Positions 8,104 to 15,975 of a stretch of 64,000 nucleotides of DNA are shown here, piece after piece. The stretch spans positions 124,001 to 188,000 of the forward strand of contig NZ_QJRI01000178.1 of NCBI RefSeq assembly GCF_003254565.1, written 5' to 3'. The position numbers were made by a program, and so were the translations under genes. Numbering within the stretch: the stretch's first letter is position 1; each line of letters opens with the position of its first letter. A model generated the notes under the pieces. That model was not told the DNA's origin. It saw only the letters and a list, made by a program, of their open reading frames with translations, and ran no database searches. Source of the stretch: Flavobacterium nitrogenifigens. Lineage in GTDB: Bacteria; Bacteroidota; Bacteroidia; Flavobacteriales; Flavobacteriaceae.

Positions 8104-9099
8104 ATGAAAAAATATGCTGCCCTCCTACTATTTGCTCTTTTTTTAAACGGATGCGATGACGGAGATTTGACTGTAGATACAATAGATTTTGACGATATTG
8201 CAGAGTCTCAAGCTTGTGACCCTACAACAAATACCTTGCTTTATAAACTTAAACCTCAGGAAGCTCTCTTATTTCAAATGCCAGAAGGAACTATTAAAAA
8301 TGATCCAGGAGACTATATTTACACTATAGATCCAAAAACACAAGAATACAATGTGGTTTATAGAGCTTATGACGGAGCTGTTGCAAAAGAAAATATTTGC
8401 GGTATAATCCCTCCAAGCACCCCAAAAGTAACTGAAGAATGGATTGGAACAAATGGTATAATTGAGATTTCAACAACTCAAAATGAAGAACCAAACAAAA
8501 CTGACGATGGTACAAGAATAACAGGATATACACATAGTATTATCTTCAAAAATATTACATTCAATAAACCGTCAGGGCCACAAATAGAACCTGAATTTGA
8601 GTTTGGAATTTATAAAACTAAAGTAGATCCAGCCAATCTAACTTTCAAAACCAATCCTAATGGTTCGGCGTATGAGTGTGATGAAGTTGCTAGAGTTTAC
8701 AACTACAACAATACATTCTATTTATCTATTGATGATATAGATCCTGCTTTGCTTGTTAATGTTGTTACGCCGAGCGACCAACCGCGTACCAGTTTGATAA
8801 CAGCGACACAAAACAAAGTGTTTTATAAAACTGCAAAAGCAGAAACTGGATCTATAACACCAGCTTTTGTTTGCGCAAAATTACAACCGTCAGCACCTGC
8901 AATTGAGGAGACATGGACAGGCCAACTTGGAGTTGCTAATGTAAGCGGAATTATAGAAGTAACCACTGCTCTAATCGGGCAGCAAGTTTACGAGCATACA
9001 ATAGTACTTAGAAACGTAGTTTTACAAAAAGGAAATAGCACTTTTAAATTAGGAAGCCATTTCGTTCTAGGAAAAATTGACAGAGCAGCTACTAACTAA
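8104..9099 (+). CDS. Lipoprotein of unknown function
   Basis: A 331-residue protein with a lipoprotein signal peptide MKKYAALLLFALFLNGC, so it is expected to be lipid-anchored. Acidic residues directly follow the Cys (CDDGDLTVD). The mature part is beta-rich. It contains two similar halves, each with a phrase like P(S/A)xPxxxExWxGxxGxxxxxGxIEx(S/T)T followed by a HxIxxxN(I/V)xxxK strand, near 111-160 and 256-315. This suggests an internal duplication. I do not recognise the family. A start at 8041 is rejected because it lies before the promoter motif and would bury the signal peptide. Confidence 0.75.
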   Translation: MKKYAALLLFALFLNGCDDGDLTVDTIDFDDIAESQACDPTTNTLLYKLKPQEALLFQMPEGTIKNDPGDYIYTIDPKTQEYNVVYRAYDGAVAKENICGIIPPSTPKVTEEWIGTNGIIEISTTQNEEPNKTDDGTRITGYTHSIIFKNITFNKPSGPQIEPEFEFGIYKTKVDPANLTFKTNPNGSAYECDEVARVYNYNNTFYLSIDDIDPALLVNVVTPSDQPRTSLITATQNKVFYKTAKAETGSITPAFVCAKLQPSAPAIEETWTGQLGVANVSGIIEVTTALIGQQVYEHTIVLRNVVLQKGNSTFKLGSHFVLGKIDRAATN

Positions 9100-9142
9100 A
9101 AACATCGGTTTCTAAAAAGAAATCAACAGAAATAATTCTTAC

Positions 9143-9206
9143 AAAAAAACGTCTGTTTTTTGAGATGATTTTACAACTAAATCGAATCAAAAAACAGACG
9201 TTTTTT
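9143..9206. terminator. Bidirectional intrinsic terminator
   Basis: A long hairpin pairs AAAAAACGTCTGTTTTTTGA with TCAAAAAACAGACGTTTTTT at 9187-9206. It lies between the convergent lipoprotein and Smr genes, with A and T tracts serving both strands. Confidence 0.8.
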
Positions 9207-9246
9207 CATGCTTTTAAACGAAGCATTTTACGTTTAAAAAACTCCT

Positions 9247-9798
9247 TTATTTATTGTTTTGTCTTATATAAACTTCGGTAGCTCCAAGGCCATATTTTTG
9301 ATAATTGGCATCTTGAAAATCAATTCCGTCATAACGACCCAATAAAAAATCAAGTTCGGCTTTTAAAATTCCTTCGCCGACGCCATGAATAAAAACGATT
9401 TTTGGAATGCGGCTTCGTATTGCAAATTCGATATGCCTTTTTGCCGTTTCCGTTTGTAAAGTTAAAATATCATAGTTCGACATTCCGCGTTTATTTGGAA
9501 CCAATTTTTCGATATGCAAATCAAATTCTGGAACGCCGACTTCACGTTTATCCTTCTTTTCTTTAACAAAACTTCTCGGTTTTGGCTCCGTTTTCTCTTT
9601 TGAAACTTCATCTAAATTAATTCTTTTAATAGAATTCATTAAATTACTGGTTTCTTGAATCTTAAGTAACTCGTTGACTAAAAATGTCATCATAAAACCA
9701 TCTTCAGTTTCAATCAAAACCTCGTTATTTTTAACCGAAACCACCGTTCCGTTTATGGCTTCATCTAATACCGAAACCTTGTCTCCTTTTACCAACAT
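9247..9798 (-). CDS. Smr-domain protein (MutS2 C-terminal type)
   Basis: A 183-residue protein. The N-terminal part (MLVKGDKVSVLDEAINGTVV) is a KOW/SH3-like module as found before the Smr part of MutS2. A charged linker follows, then an Smr domain with FDLHIEKL and the HGVGEGILKAEL (HGxGxG) motif. Free-standing Smr proteins are DNA or RNA nucleases, and recent work links them to ribosome-collision rescue. An upstream in-frame start at 9840 would run into the preceding small gene. The ATG at 9798 comes one base after that gene's stop, with a GAGGAG ribosome binding site inside the small gene's last codons. Confidence 0.85.
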   Translation of the reverse strand: MLVKGDKVSVLDEAINGTVVSVKNNEVLIETEDGFMMTFLVNELLKIQETSNLMNSIKRINLDEVSKEKTEPKPRSFVKEKKDKREVGVPEFDLHIEKLVPNKRGMSNYDILTLQTETAKRHIEFAIRSRIPKIVFIHGVGEGILKAELDFLLGRYDGIDFQDANYQKYGLGATEVYIRQNNK

Positions 9799-9799
9799 C

Positions 9800-9973
9800 C
9801 TACTCCTCTTTATCTTTATTTTTACTTGGTGTTTTTGCACTCAATTGCATCATTCCAAACATGAAAACTACAATTGCAGCAATCATGATATAGATGTTTT
9901 TTTCTTCCGAAACCTGCTCGTATAACGCAACCGAAATCGCAAGAATCATTATTATAATTTTAAAAGTTTTCAT
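9800..9973 (-). CDS. Small two-helix membrane protein, unknown
   Basis: A 57-residue product starting MKTFKIIIMILAISVALYEQ, with one hydrophobic helix at about residues 4-18 and another at about 28-43 (IYIMIAAIVVFMFGMM), ending in a lysine-rich tail. Its stop TAG is followed after one base by the ATG of the Smr gene, and its last codons (GAGGAG) supply the Shine-Dalgarno sequence. The pair is therefore translationally coupled. The function is unknown; the length and coupling argue that it is a real gene. Confidence 0.65.
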   Translation of the reverse strand: MKTFKIIIMILAISVALYEQVSEEKNIYIMIAAIVVFMFGMMQLSAKTPSKNKDKEE

Positions 9974-10081
9974 CCCATCCTTATTTTAAGATTTCAAAAG
10001 TATAAAACTTTCAAATAGTACTTCTATACTACTTCAGCCGTTTGTCATATTTTTTTAGTAAAATTGCAAAAAAGAGTTACC

Positions 10082-10366
10082 ATGGGTTTAGAGAAATATA
10101 TGATTCCTTGCTTGTTCAAAACCGTATTTGGTTTTGACTGTTTAGGGTGTGGATTTCAGCGTTCTCTATTCTTACTTTTTCAAGGTGAATTTTTAGCGGC
10201 TTTTAAAATGTATCCAGCCATTTATACTTGCCTTTTACTCCTCATTTTTATTGCCTTTCATTTCTTAGATAAATCCAAAAATTACAAAAAACTGATTTGG
10301 AGAATGGCCATTATAAACCTATTTTTTATGCTTGGCGGTTACTATTTTAAACACTTTTATTTTTAG
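10082..10366 (+). CDS. DUF2752 family membrane protein
   Basis: A 94-residue protein with the DUF2752 signature (CLGCGFQRS, matching the usual CPxCGxTR) after a short N-terminal segment, then two hydrophobic helices at about residues 42-60 and 71-88. The family is a small, widespread inner-membrane group of unknown function. A TTG at 10064 in the same frame is possible, but the ATG at 10082 (MGLEKYMIPC) fits the family. The downstream gap to 10438 holds TTTTGGAATTT-type periodic words. Confidence 0.75.
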   Translation: MGLEKYMIPCLFKTVFGFDCLGCGFQRSLFLLFQGEFLAAFKMYPAIYTCLLLLIFIAFHFLDKSKNYKKLIWRMAIINLFFMLGGYYFKHFYF

Positions 10367-10438
10367 ATTTTAGATTTTTAAAAATCACTCTGCTCTTTTT
10401 GGAATTTGGAATTTTAATTTTGGAATTTTAAACAACCT
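10367..10438. repeat. GGAATTT-type periodic repeat words
   Basis: The gap contains AGATTTT and TTTTGGAATTTGGAATTTTAA-like words with a period near 8. The same CTCTTTTTGGAATT phrase recurs at about 62464-62478, so this is a dispersed family. Confidence 0.5.
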
Positions 10439-11140
10439 TTATTTTTTTATCTGATCCAAAATATCATTCATCATCTCAATTTGAACTTTCTGAATTTCGA
10501 TTAATTCCTGTTGCTGATGCATAATTAAATGGTCAATTTTATCATGAATCAATCTAATCTCCAATTCTGATTTTAGATTAATCATAAAATCTTTTTTAGC
10601 ACGATTACGATCCTTCTCTTCCTGACGGTTTTGGCTCATCATAATTACGGGCGCCTGCAAAGCTGCCACACAAGACAAAATTAGATTTAAGAGAATAAAT
10701 GGATAAGGGTCAAATCCTTTGTTTAAGAAAATAAAAACATTTGAACCAATCCAAACCGTAATAAAAACCACGAAAGAAATAATAAAAGTCCAGCTTCCTC
10801 CAAAATCAGCCACTTTATCAGCCACTATCTGTCCTAGATTTCTCGTTTCCTCCTCTTCTTCTACAATGCTCACAATCGATTTATCTTCTTTCAATGAAGA
10901 AATAACATTTTTCTCCATTGCAGAAAGTGCTCCAATTTCAGAAGAAAGATAATTTGAAATATATTTTTGACGGTAAACATTTAATTCATTTATAGAAATA
11001 CAGTCTTCAGCATCAAAATCAGGATATTCTTTTTTAATCAGTCCTAAAATAGGATCATGAATTGCTCTTCCGTATATTTTTTCATTTTCAGGAAAAGAAA
11101 TGCCAGAAATATCACTTTTAAATGTTTGGTTGTTTTTCAT
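10439..11140 (-). CDS. DUF1003 family membrane protein
   Basis: A 233-residue protein. The DUF1003 core is visible as two hydrophobic helices at about residues 117-136 and 146-166, followed by the signature APVIMMSQNRQEEKDR. It ends in a long C-terminal amphipathic coiled coil (LIHDKIDHLIMHQQQELIEI). The N-terminal 100 residues are soluble and acidic (EEEEETRN). The family is inner-membrane and of unknown function. The minus-strand gene stands alone, divergent from cysE. Confidence 0.8.
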   Translation of the reverse strand: MKNNQTFKSDISGISFPENEKIYGRAIHDPILGLIKKEYPDFDAEDCISINELNVYRQKYISNYLSSEIGALSAMEKNVISSLKEDKSIVSIVEEEEETRNLGQIVADKVADFGGSWTFIISFVVFITVWIGSNVFIFLNKGFDPYPFILLNLILSCVAALQAPVIMMSQNRQEEKDRNRAKKDFMINLKSELEIRLIHDKIDHLIMHQQQELIEIQKVQIEMMNDILDQIKK

Positions 11141-11330
11141 TTTAGTATATTTTAAAAGCTAATTTACGCAATAAACTTCTTAAGAATTGCATAAAAAAGA
11201 ACAGTTTACAATTCGTTTTTTATCACAAATCAAACCTCGCAAAGAAAATTTCTTTCGTTAAATCGTGATTTTATTTCCAAAAAACGCCTTACTTTTAACG
11301 TTCCAAAATTATTCATTCATTTTTACCATT

Positions 11331-12122
11331 GTGACAAAAGAAAACATCATACAAAATATAAGAGCTTTAAAGAGCCATTCACACATAAATTACGGCATTA
11401 AAACCAAGACGGAAGACTTTACAGAAAAGCTTTTTTACACGCTATTTGATTCTAATGCAGCGTTGGACGAGAGCATTGATGAATTAGAGTTTCGTTTTAA
11501 AGAAATCGCGGTCTTGGCATGCAAAAAACCTCAAAATTTATGTGAATCTATTTGGGATCGTTTTTTAGAGAAACTTCCTGAAGTTCTAGAAAAGCTAAAT
11601 CAGGATGCCGAATATATTCTTGAAAATGATCCCGCTTCAAACAGTATTGACGAAGTTTATCTGGGTTATCCCGGATTTTATGCCATCGCAATTTACAGAT
11701 TAAGTCATGAATTATATCATCTCGATTTATTGCTTTTTTCTCGACTAATGAGTGAATATGCGCATAGAATCACAGGTACAGATATTCACGCAGGAGCTAA
11801 TATTGCATCGCCATTTTTTATCGATCATGCAACAGGTATCGTAATTGGTGAAACTTCCGTTATTAAAAAACATGTGAAAATCTATCAAGGGGTTACGCTT
11901 GGTGCATTAAGCGTAAGCAAAGAAATGAAAAATGCCAAAAGACATCCAACTGTAGAAGCCAATGTTTGCATTTATGCCAATGCAACTATTCTAGGCGGAG
12001 AAACTGTAATTGGAAAAAACAGTATTGTTGGAGGAAATGCCTGGATTACAAAATCGATTCCTGAAAACTCTATTGTAACCAACACTACTACCACTGAAGT
12101 CAAAATAAAAGAAAAAAAATAA
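11331..12122 (+). CDS. cysE: Serine O-acetyltransferase
   Basis: A 263-residue hexapeptide acyltransferase. The N-terminal helical domain precedes DIHAGANIASPFFIDHATGIVIGE and the beta helix ending NAWITKSIPENSIV, the pattern of EpsC/CysE serine acetyltransferases. It makes O-acetylserine from serine and acetyl-CoA. The frame is open from a GTG at 11265, but those 22 residues are hydrophobic and unlike the family. The GTG at 11331 (TKENIIQNIRALKS) is preferred, with moderate certainty. cysM begins one base after its stop, giving a two-step cysteine synthesis operon. Confidence 0.88.
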   Translation: MTKENIIQNIRALKSHSHINYGIKTKTEDFTEKLFYTLFDSNAALDESIDELEFRFKEIAVLACKKPQNLCESIWDRFLEKLPEVLEKLNQDAEYILENDPASNSIDEVYLGYPGFYAIAIYRLSHELYHLDLLLFSRLMSEYAHRITGTDIHAGANIASPFFIDHATGIVIGETSVIKKHVKIYQGVTLGALSVSKEMKNAKRHPTVEANVCIYANATILGGETVIGKNSIVGGNAWITKSIPENSIVTNTTTTEVKIKEKK

Positions 12123-12123
12123 A

Positions 12124-13011
12124 ATGAATTCACATAAATTGTTAAACTTAATTGGCAACACTCCTTTGATGGAAACTGTCAATCTAGTTAAAAATAAAAA
12201 TGTAAAACTTTTACTGAAACTGGAAGGAAATAACCCCGGGGGAAGCGTAAAAGACAGAGCTGCCTACAATATGATTGCTGCGGCACTGGAACGAGGTGAC
12301 ATCAAAAAAGGAGATAAATTAATTGAGGCAACCAGCGGAAATACAGGAATTGCTTTGGCAATGATTGCTCAATTATTTGGCATCGAAATCGAATTGGTTT
12401 TACCGGAAGATTCAACCAAAGAACGTACTCAAACTATGCGTGCTTATGGCGCTACAGTGATTCTTACGCCCGCAAGCGAAGGAATTATTGGCTCTAGAGA
12501 TTATGCCGATAAAAAAGTCGCTCAAGGCGGATATCTGATGTTAAATCAGTTTGCTAATGACGACAACTGGAAAGCACACTACAAAACAACTGGACCAGAA
12601 ATTTGGAATGATACCGACGGAACGGTAACGCATTTCGTTTCAGCAATGGGAACAACGGGAACCATTATAGGAACTTCGACTTATTTGAAAGAAAAGAATC
12701 CAAATGTTCAGATTATTGGAGCTCAACCAAGCGATGGCTCTCAGATTCCTGGAATCCGCAAATGGCCACAGGAATACCTCCCAAAAATATTTGATGCTTC
12801 TAAAGTGGATACCGTTATCGATGTTAGCGAGGAAGAAGCGCGCGCGATGACTAAAAGACTGGCTCTTGAAGAAGGTGTTTTTGCAGGAATGAGCAGCGGA
12901 GGTTCTGTTGCAGTTGCATTAAAAATCGCCGAACAGTTAGAATCTGGAGTTGTGGTTGCTGTTATCTGCGATCGCGGTGATCGTTATTTGTCTTCGGATT
13001 TATTTGATTAA
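12124..13011 (+). CDS. cysM: Cysteine synthase B
   Basis: A 295-residue fold-type II PLP enzyme. The PLP lysine is Lys43 in GGSVKDRA and the phosphate-binding loop is TSGNTG near residue 77. The C-terminal MSSGGSVAVAL and CDRGDRYLS segments are characteristic of CysM-type O-acetylserine sulfhydrylases rather than CysK. It replaces the acetyl group of O-acetylserine with sulfide, and possibly thiosulfate. Two bases of spacer from cysE imply translational coupling. A repeat-rich gap with hairpin potential follows. Confidence 0.92.
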   Translation: MNSHKLLNLIGNTPLMETVNLVKNKNVKLLLKLEGNNPGGSVKDRAAYNMIAAALERGDIKKGDKLIEATSGNTGIALAMIAQLFGIEIELVLPEDSTKERTQTMRAYGATVILTPASEGIIGSRDYADKKVAQGGYLMLNQFANDDNWKAHYKTTGPEIWNDTDGTVTHFVSAMGTTGTIIGTSTYLKEKNPNVQIIGAQPSDGSQIPGIRKWPQEYLPKIFDASKVDTVIDVSEEEARAMTKRLALEEGVFAGMSSGGSVAVALKIAEQLESGVVVAVICDRGDRYLSSDLFD

Positions 13012-13160
13012 AAAAGGTTCTGAGGTTCTGAGATGCTAAGGTTCTAAGTTTTTTAAAGAATTATGAATATAAAATCTTAGCATCTCAGAATCTTAGAGAC
13101 TTAGAAGCTACAAAAAAACTTAGCACCTCAGAACCTTAGAAACTTAGAACCTCAAAAGAA
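13012..13160. repeat. CTAAG/CTTAG octamer palindromic element
   Basis: The left arm is 8-base words (GGTTCTGA, GGTTCTGA, GATGCTAA, GGTTCTAA) at 13017-13050. The right arms are TTAGCATC/TCAGAATC words at 13077-13110 and TTAGCACC/TCAGAACC words at 13118-13155, roughly the reverse complement. It lies between cysM and the aldo/keto reductase gene. Confidence 0.8.
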
Positions 13161-13165
13161 AAAAA

Positions 13166-14152
13166 ATGATCTACAGAAAACTAGGAAAAACAAACTTCAA
13201 TATCTCCGAAATTTCGCTTGGCACTTGGCAAGTTGGCGGAAAATGGGGATCGGGTTTTGATGATAAAACAGCCGATGAACTTTTGAATACGGCTATTGAC
13301 AATGGCATAAACTTTATTGATACTGCCGATGTTTATGAAAACGGATTAAGCGAAACTGCCGTTGGAAGAATCGTTCGTTCTCGCTCTGAACAAATTTTTG
13401 TTGCCACAAAATGCGGACGCCAGATAAATCCGCATGTTAATGAAGGATATACTCCTAAAGTACTTCAGAAATTTGTTGAAGACAGTCTAAAAAGAACTGG
13501 CTTAGAAACACTTGATTTAATTCAGTTACACTGCCCTCCTACAGAAGTTTACTATCGACCAGAAATATTTGAACTTTTTGACCGATTAAAAGATCAAGGA
13601 AAAATTCTTAATCTTGGAGTAAGTGTTGAAAAAGTTGAAGAAGCTTTAAAAGCAATTGAATATTCTAATGTAACGACAGTTCAGATTATTTTCAATTTGT
13701 TCCGCCAGCGCCCTTCTGAGTTATTTTTCTCAGAAGCTAAAAAGAAAGACATTGGAATCATTGCAAGAGTTCCACTGGCAAGCGGACTTTTAACAGGTAA
13801 ATTTGATTCAAAAACAACTTTTGAACCTCAGGATCACCGTAACTTTAATCGTAACGGAGAAGCATTTGATAAAGGCGAAACGTTCTCTGGAATTGATTAC
13901 GAATTAGGTTTAAAAGCTGTTGAAGAACTAAAAGCTTTATTTCCTGAATCAAAAAATCTCGCAGCTATAGCCCTTCAATGGATTTTGAGTTTTGATGAAG
14001 TAAGCTGCATTATTCCAGGCGCATCAAAAACAGAACACGTTCTATCGAATTTATCGGTTTACGATACTCCAAAATTAACTTCAGAACAGATTGCTGCAAT
14101 GAACAAAATTTACACTAACCTGATCAAACCTTCAGTTCATCAGCTTTGGTAA
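13166..14152 (+). CDS. Aldo/keto reductase
   Basis: A 328-residue TIM-barrel oxidoreductase. The catalytic tetrad is recognisable as Asp52 and Tyr57 in DTADVYENG, Lys82 in ATKCG and His122 in QLHCPP. The NADPH-binding end has IIPGASKTEHVLSN. The sequence is closest in style to the YghZ/Tas and L-fuco-type dehydrogenase groups, but the substrate is open. The ATG at 13166 follows an A-rich ribosome binding region right after the repeat element. The gene is alone on its strand segment and is followed by a hairpin at 14173. Confidence 0.85.
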   Translation: MIYRKLGKTNFNISEISLGTWQVGGKWGSGFDDKTADELLNTAIDNGINFIDTADVYENGLSETAVGRIVRSRSEQIFVATKCGRQINPHVNEGYTPKVLQKFVEDSLKRTGLETLDLIQLHCPPTEVYYRPEIFELFDRLKDQGKILNLGVSVEKVEEALKAIEYSNVTTVQIIFNLFRQRPSELFFSEAKKKDIGIIARVPLASGLLTGKFDSKTTFEPQDHRNFNRNGEAFDKGETFSGIDYELGLKAVEELKALFPESKNLAAIALQWILSFDEVSCIIPGASKTEHVLSNLSVYDTPKLTSEQIAAMNKIYTNLIKPSVHQLW

Positions 14153-14172
14153 AACTTATATAAAAGTTTTTT

Positions 14173-14206
14173 AAGATGTTGAAATTCGCAATAATTTCAG
14201 CATCTT
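14173..14206 (+). terminator. Hairpin after aldo/keto reductase gene
   Basis: AAGATGTTGAAATT pairs with AATTTCAGCATCTT around a 6-base loop. Octamer words (ATCTTAAA) follow instead of a pure T run, so termination strength is uncertain. Confidence 0.5.
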
Positions 14207-14305
14207 AAAATCTTAAAATCCTAAAGAAAATTTTTCTTACCGCTTAAACGCAACCTTTTCGTTATCAGCACATCTAATAATAAAACTAACCATAAATCAT
14301 GAACC

Positions 14306-14716
14306 ATGAAAAAATTAAGTTTTATATTATTCGTCCTGTCATTAATGTTTATTTCTTGCAACAATGACGATTCTTCAACTACTCAAGAACAAGAGAAAGC
14401 AAAGTTGGACCGAATGTATGAGGAAATCACGCAGCTTTCTGGCATTAATACCCAACAGTGTACAGATCCTAATGATTGGGGAGTTGCAAGTATCCCTACA
14501 ACAACGGTTTGTGGCGGAAATAGCTACATTATTTACTCTAAGAAAACAGATACAAAAGTTTTCTTAGACAAAGTAAAAGCATATGCGCAATCTTATGCTG
14601 ACTTTAATAAAAAATGGAATATTATAATGCTTTGCGATAATATGGTTGTACAGCCAACAGGCGTAAAATGTGTTGATGGAAAACCGCAATTATCGTACGA
14701 TATTGTATTGCATTAA
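14306..14716 (+). CDS. Small lipoprotein of unknown function
   Basis: A 136-residue protein with a lipoprotein signal (MKKLSFILFVLSLMFISC) and a short acidic Asn/Asp/Ser linker after the Cys. The mature domain has four further cysteines (QQCTDP, TVCGG, MLCDN, VKCVDG), which may form two disulfides. It is probably displayed in the periplasm or at the outer membrane. I do not recognise the family. It converges on the histidine kinase gene through a shared terminator. Confidence 0.75.
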   Translation: MKKLSFILFVLSLMFISCNNDDSSTTQEQEKAKLDRMYEEITQLSGINTQQCTDPNDWGVASIPTTTVCGGNSYIIYSKKTDTKVFLDKVKAYAQSYADFNKKWNIIMLCDNMVVQPTGVKCVDGKPQLSYDIVLH

Positions 14717-14723
14717 AAAACTA

Positions 14724-14762
14724 AAAAGGCTGTTAGACTAAAATCTTAACAGCTTTTTTTTT
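14724..14762. terminator. Bidirectional intrinsic terminator
   Basis: AAAAGGCTGTTA pairs with TAACAGCTTTTTT with one bulged base, and T and A tracts follow on both strands. It lies between the convergent lipoprotein and kinase genes. Confidence 0.75.
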
Positions 14763-14765
14763 CTT

Positions 14766-15815
14766 TTAAATATCAAATTCAATTCTAAACTCTGCGCCTT
14801 TATTTTTTCCTTTACTAGATGCTGTCAATTGTCCTTTATTTCTTTCAATGATTTTTTTGCACAAATAAAGTCCAATTCCCGTAGAACCTTCGCTTGCAGT
14901 TCCAAGTCGACTCATTTTGGTGAACTTTTTAAATAATTCTTCAATCTGATTTTTATCAAAGCCTATTCCGTGATCTTTTACCGTTACAATCAATTTTGAA
15001 TTCTCTGAAAAGATTCTGACTTTTATTTCGCTTTCAAAATAAGAGAACTTAACTGCATTGCTAATCAGATTCACCAAAACCTGAACCAAAAGTCCCTCAT
15101 CTATTTTCAGTTTAGCTTCTGAACATTCTATTATTAAATCTAGTCTAATATTTTTATCCAACAATCGCTGTTCTACTTGTTCATTAATAAAAGGAAGAAT
15201 ATTATAAAATGAAATCATCTTCGCTTCTTGATTTACTTTTGCAACATCGTCTTGTTCTTTGAGCAGTTTGATAAAATTCTCTATATATCTAAATTGAAGA
15301 TCAGTCGATTCGCAAATCAATTCGGCCAGATTCTTAATCGATTCTGATGGATTTTCGCTAATGATCAATTGCGCCAAACCTTGCGGATTTCCAGCAAAAT
15401 TCTTCAAATCGTGCGAAAGCATGTAGATTAAATCCTGTTTTTCATTAATAAAATTTTCGGCTTCATTAATAGATTCTTGAATATTACACAAAAGCAATCC
15501 CGCTTCATCTACATATTCTGTTGGCAAAGAAGACACTTTCCTTGAAGTTCTATAATCGTCCAAAGCTTTTGATGCCGTTGCAATAGGTTTAATCAGCTTG
15601 TTTAAAACCAAAAGCGTTATTGCCGTTGCAAGCAATGTCATGATTAAAGAAAAAATAAGAATTGAAGTCGATGACACCTCATGCTCAAAAAATAAAACAA
15701 AAAACAAAATTCCAATTAAAGGAATATGAATACCAATAAAAGCAACAAACAAAAATTTGAATGCATAACTTTTTTTAAGAAAGCCGATTTGCGAGAGTTT
15801 ATGGTACAACTTCAT
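14766..15815 (-). CDS. Sensor histidine kinase, membrane-bound, orphan
   Basis: A 349-residue kinase. Two transmembrane helices lie at about residues 21-43 and 51-73 with almost no periplasmic loop between them, then a HAMP-like linker, the H box with His135 in LSHDLKNF, the N box NLISNAVKFS, the G1 box DHGIGF and the G2 region GSTGIGLYLC. The tiny loop suggests it senses the membrane or an internal signal rather than a periplasmic ligand. No response regulator gene is next to it, so the partner is unknown. It stands alone, divergent from rlmD. Confidence 0.85.
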   Translation of the reverse strand: MKLYHKLSQIGFLKKSYAFKFLFVAFIGIHIPLIGILFFVLFFEHEVSSTSILIFSLIMTLLATAITLLVLNKLIKPIATASKALDDYRTSRKVSSLPTEYVDEAGLLLCNIQESINEAENFINEKQDLIYMLSHDLKNFAGNPQGLAQLIISENPSESIKNLAELICESTDLQFRYIENFIKLLKEQDDVAKVNQEAKMISFYNILPFINEQVEQRLLDKNIRLDLIIECSEAKLKIDEGLLVQVLVNLISNAVKFSYFESEIKVRIFSENSKLIVTVKDHGIGFDKNQIEELFKKFTKMSRLGTASEGSTGIGLYLCKKIIERNKGQLTASSKGKNKGAEFRIEFDI

Positions 15816-15963
15816 AAAAAGACGAGAATAAGCAATAGGTTAATAGCTCTTTTTACTGGGGTAATTGCTTAAACAAAATTAACTTTTATAGCCAATTAAA
15901 CTAATATTTTGAAGAATTTCTAAATTTTTTCAAAAATTAAATTTGTAAAAGTTTTCAAAGGCT

Positions 15964-15971
15964 TATTTTTG
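15964..15971 (+). promoter_or_regulatory. Bacteroidota -7 promoter motif of rlmD
   Basis: TATTTTTG follows a TTTG at 15942-15945 with 18 bases between TTG and the -7 box, which is close to ideal. Only four bases separate the box from the ATG at 15976, so the message may be leaderless. Confidence 0.6.
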
Positions 15972-15975
15972 CGCT

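Noticed and set aside
11265..11330. GTG at 11265 as start of cysE
   Set aside because: The added segment is hydrophobic and unlike serine acetyltransferases; the GTG at 11331 fits better, though this is not certain.
13012..13160. Possible CRISPR array (short repeats in a gap)
   Set aside because: The units are 8 bases with no unique spacers and no cas genes; they are degenerate tandem words with inverted arms.
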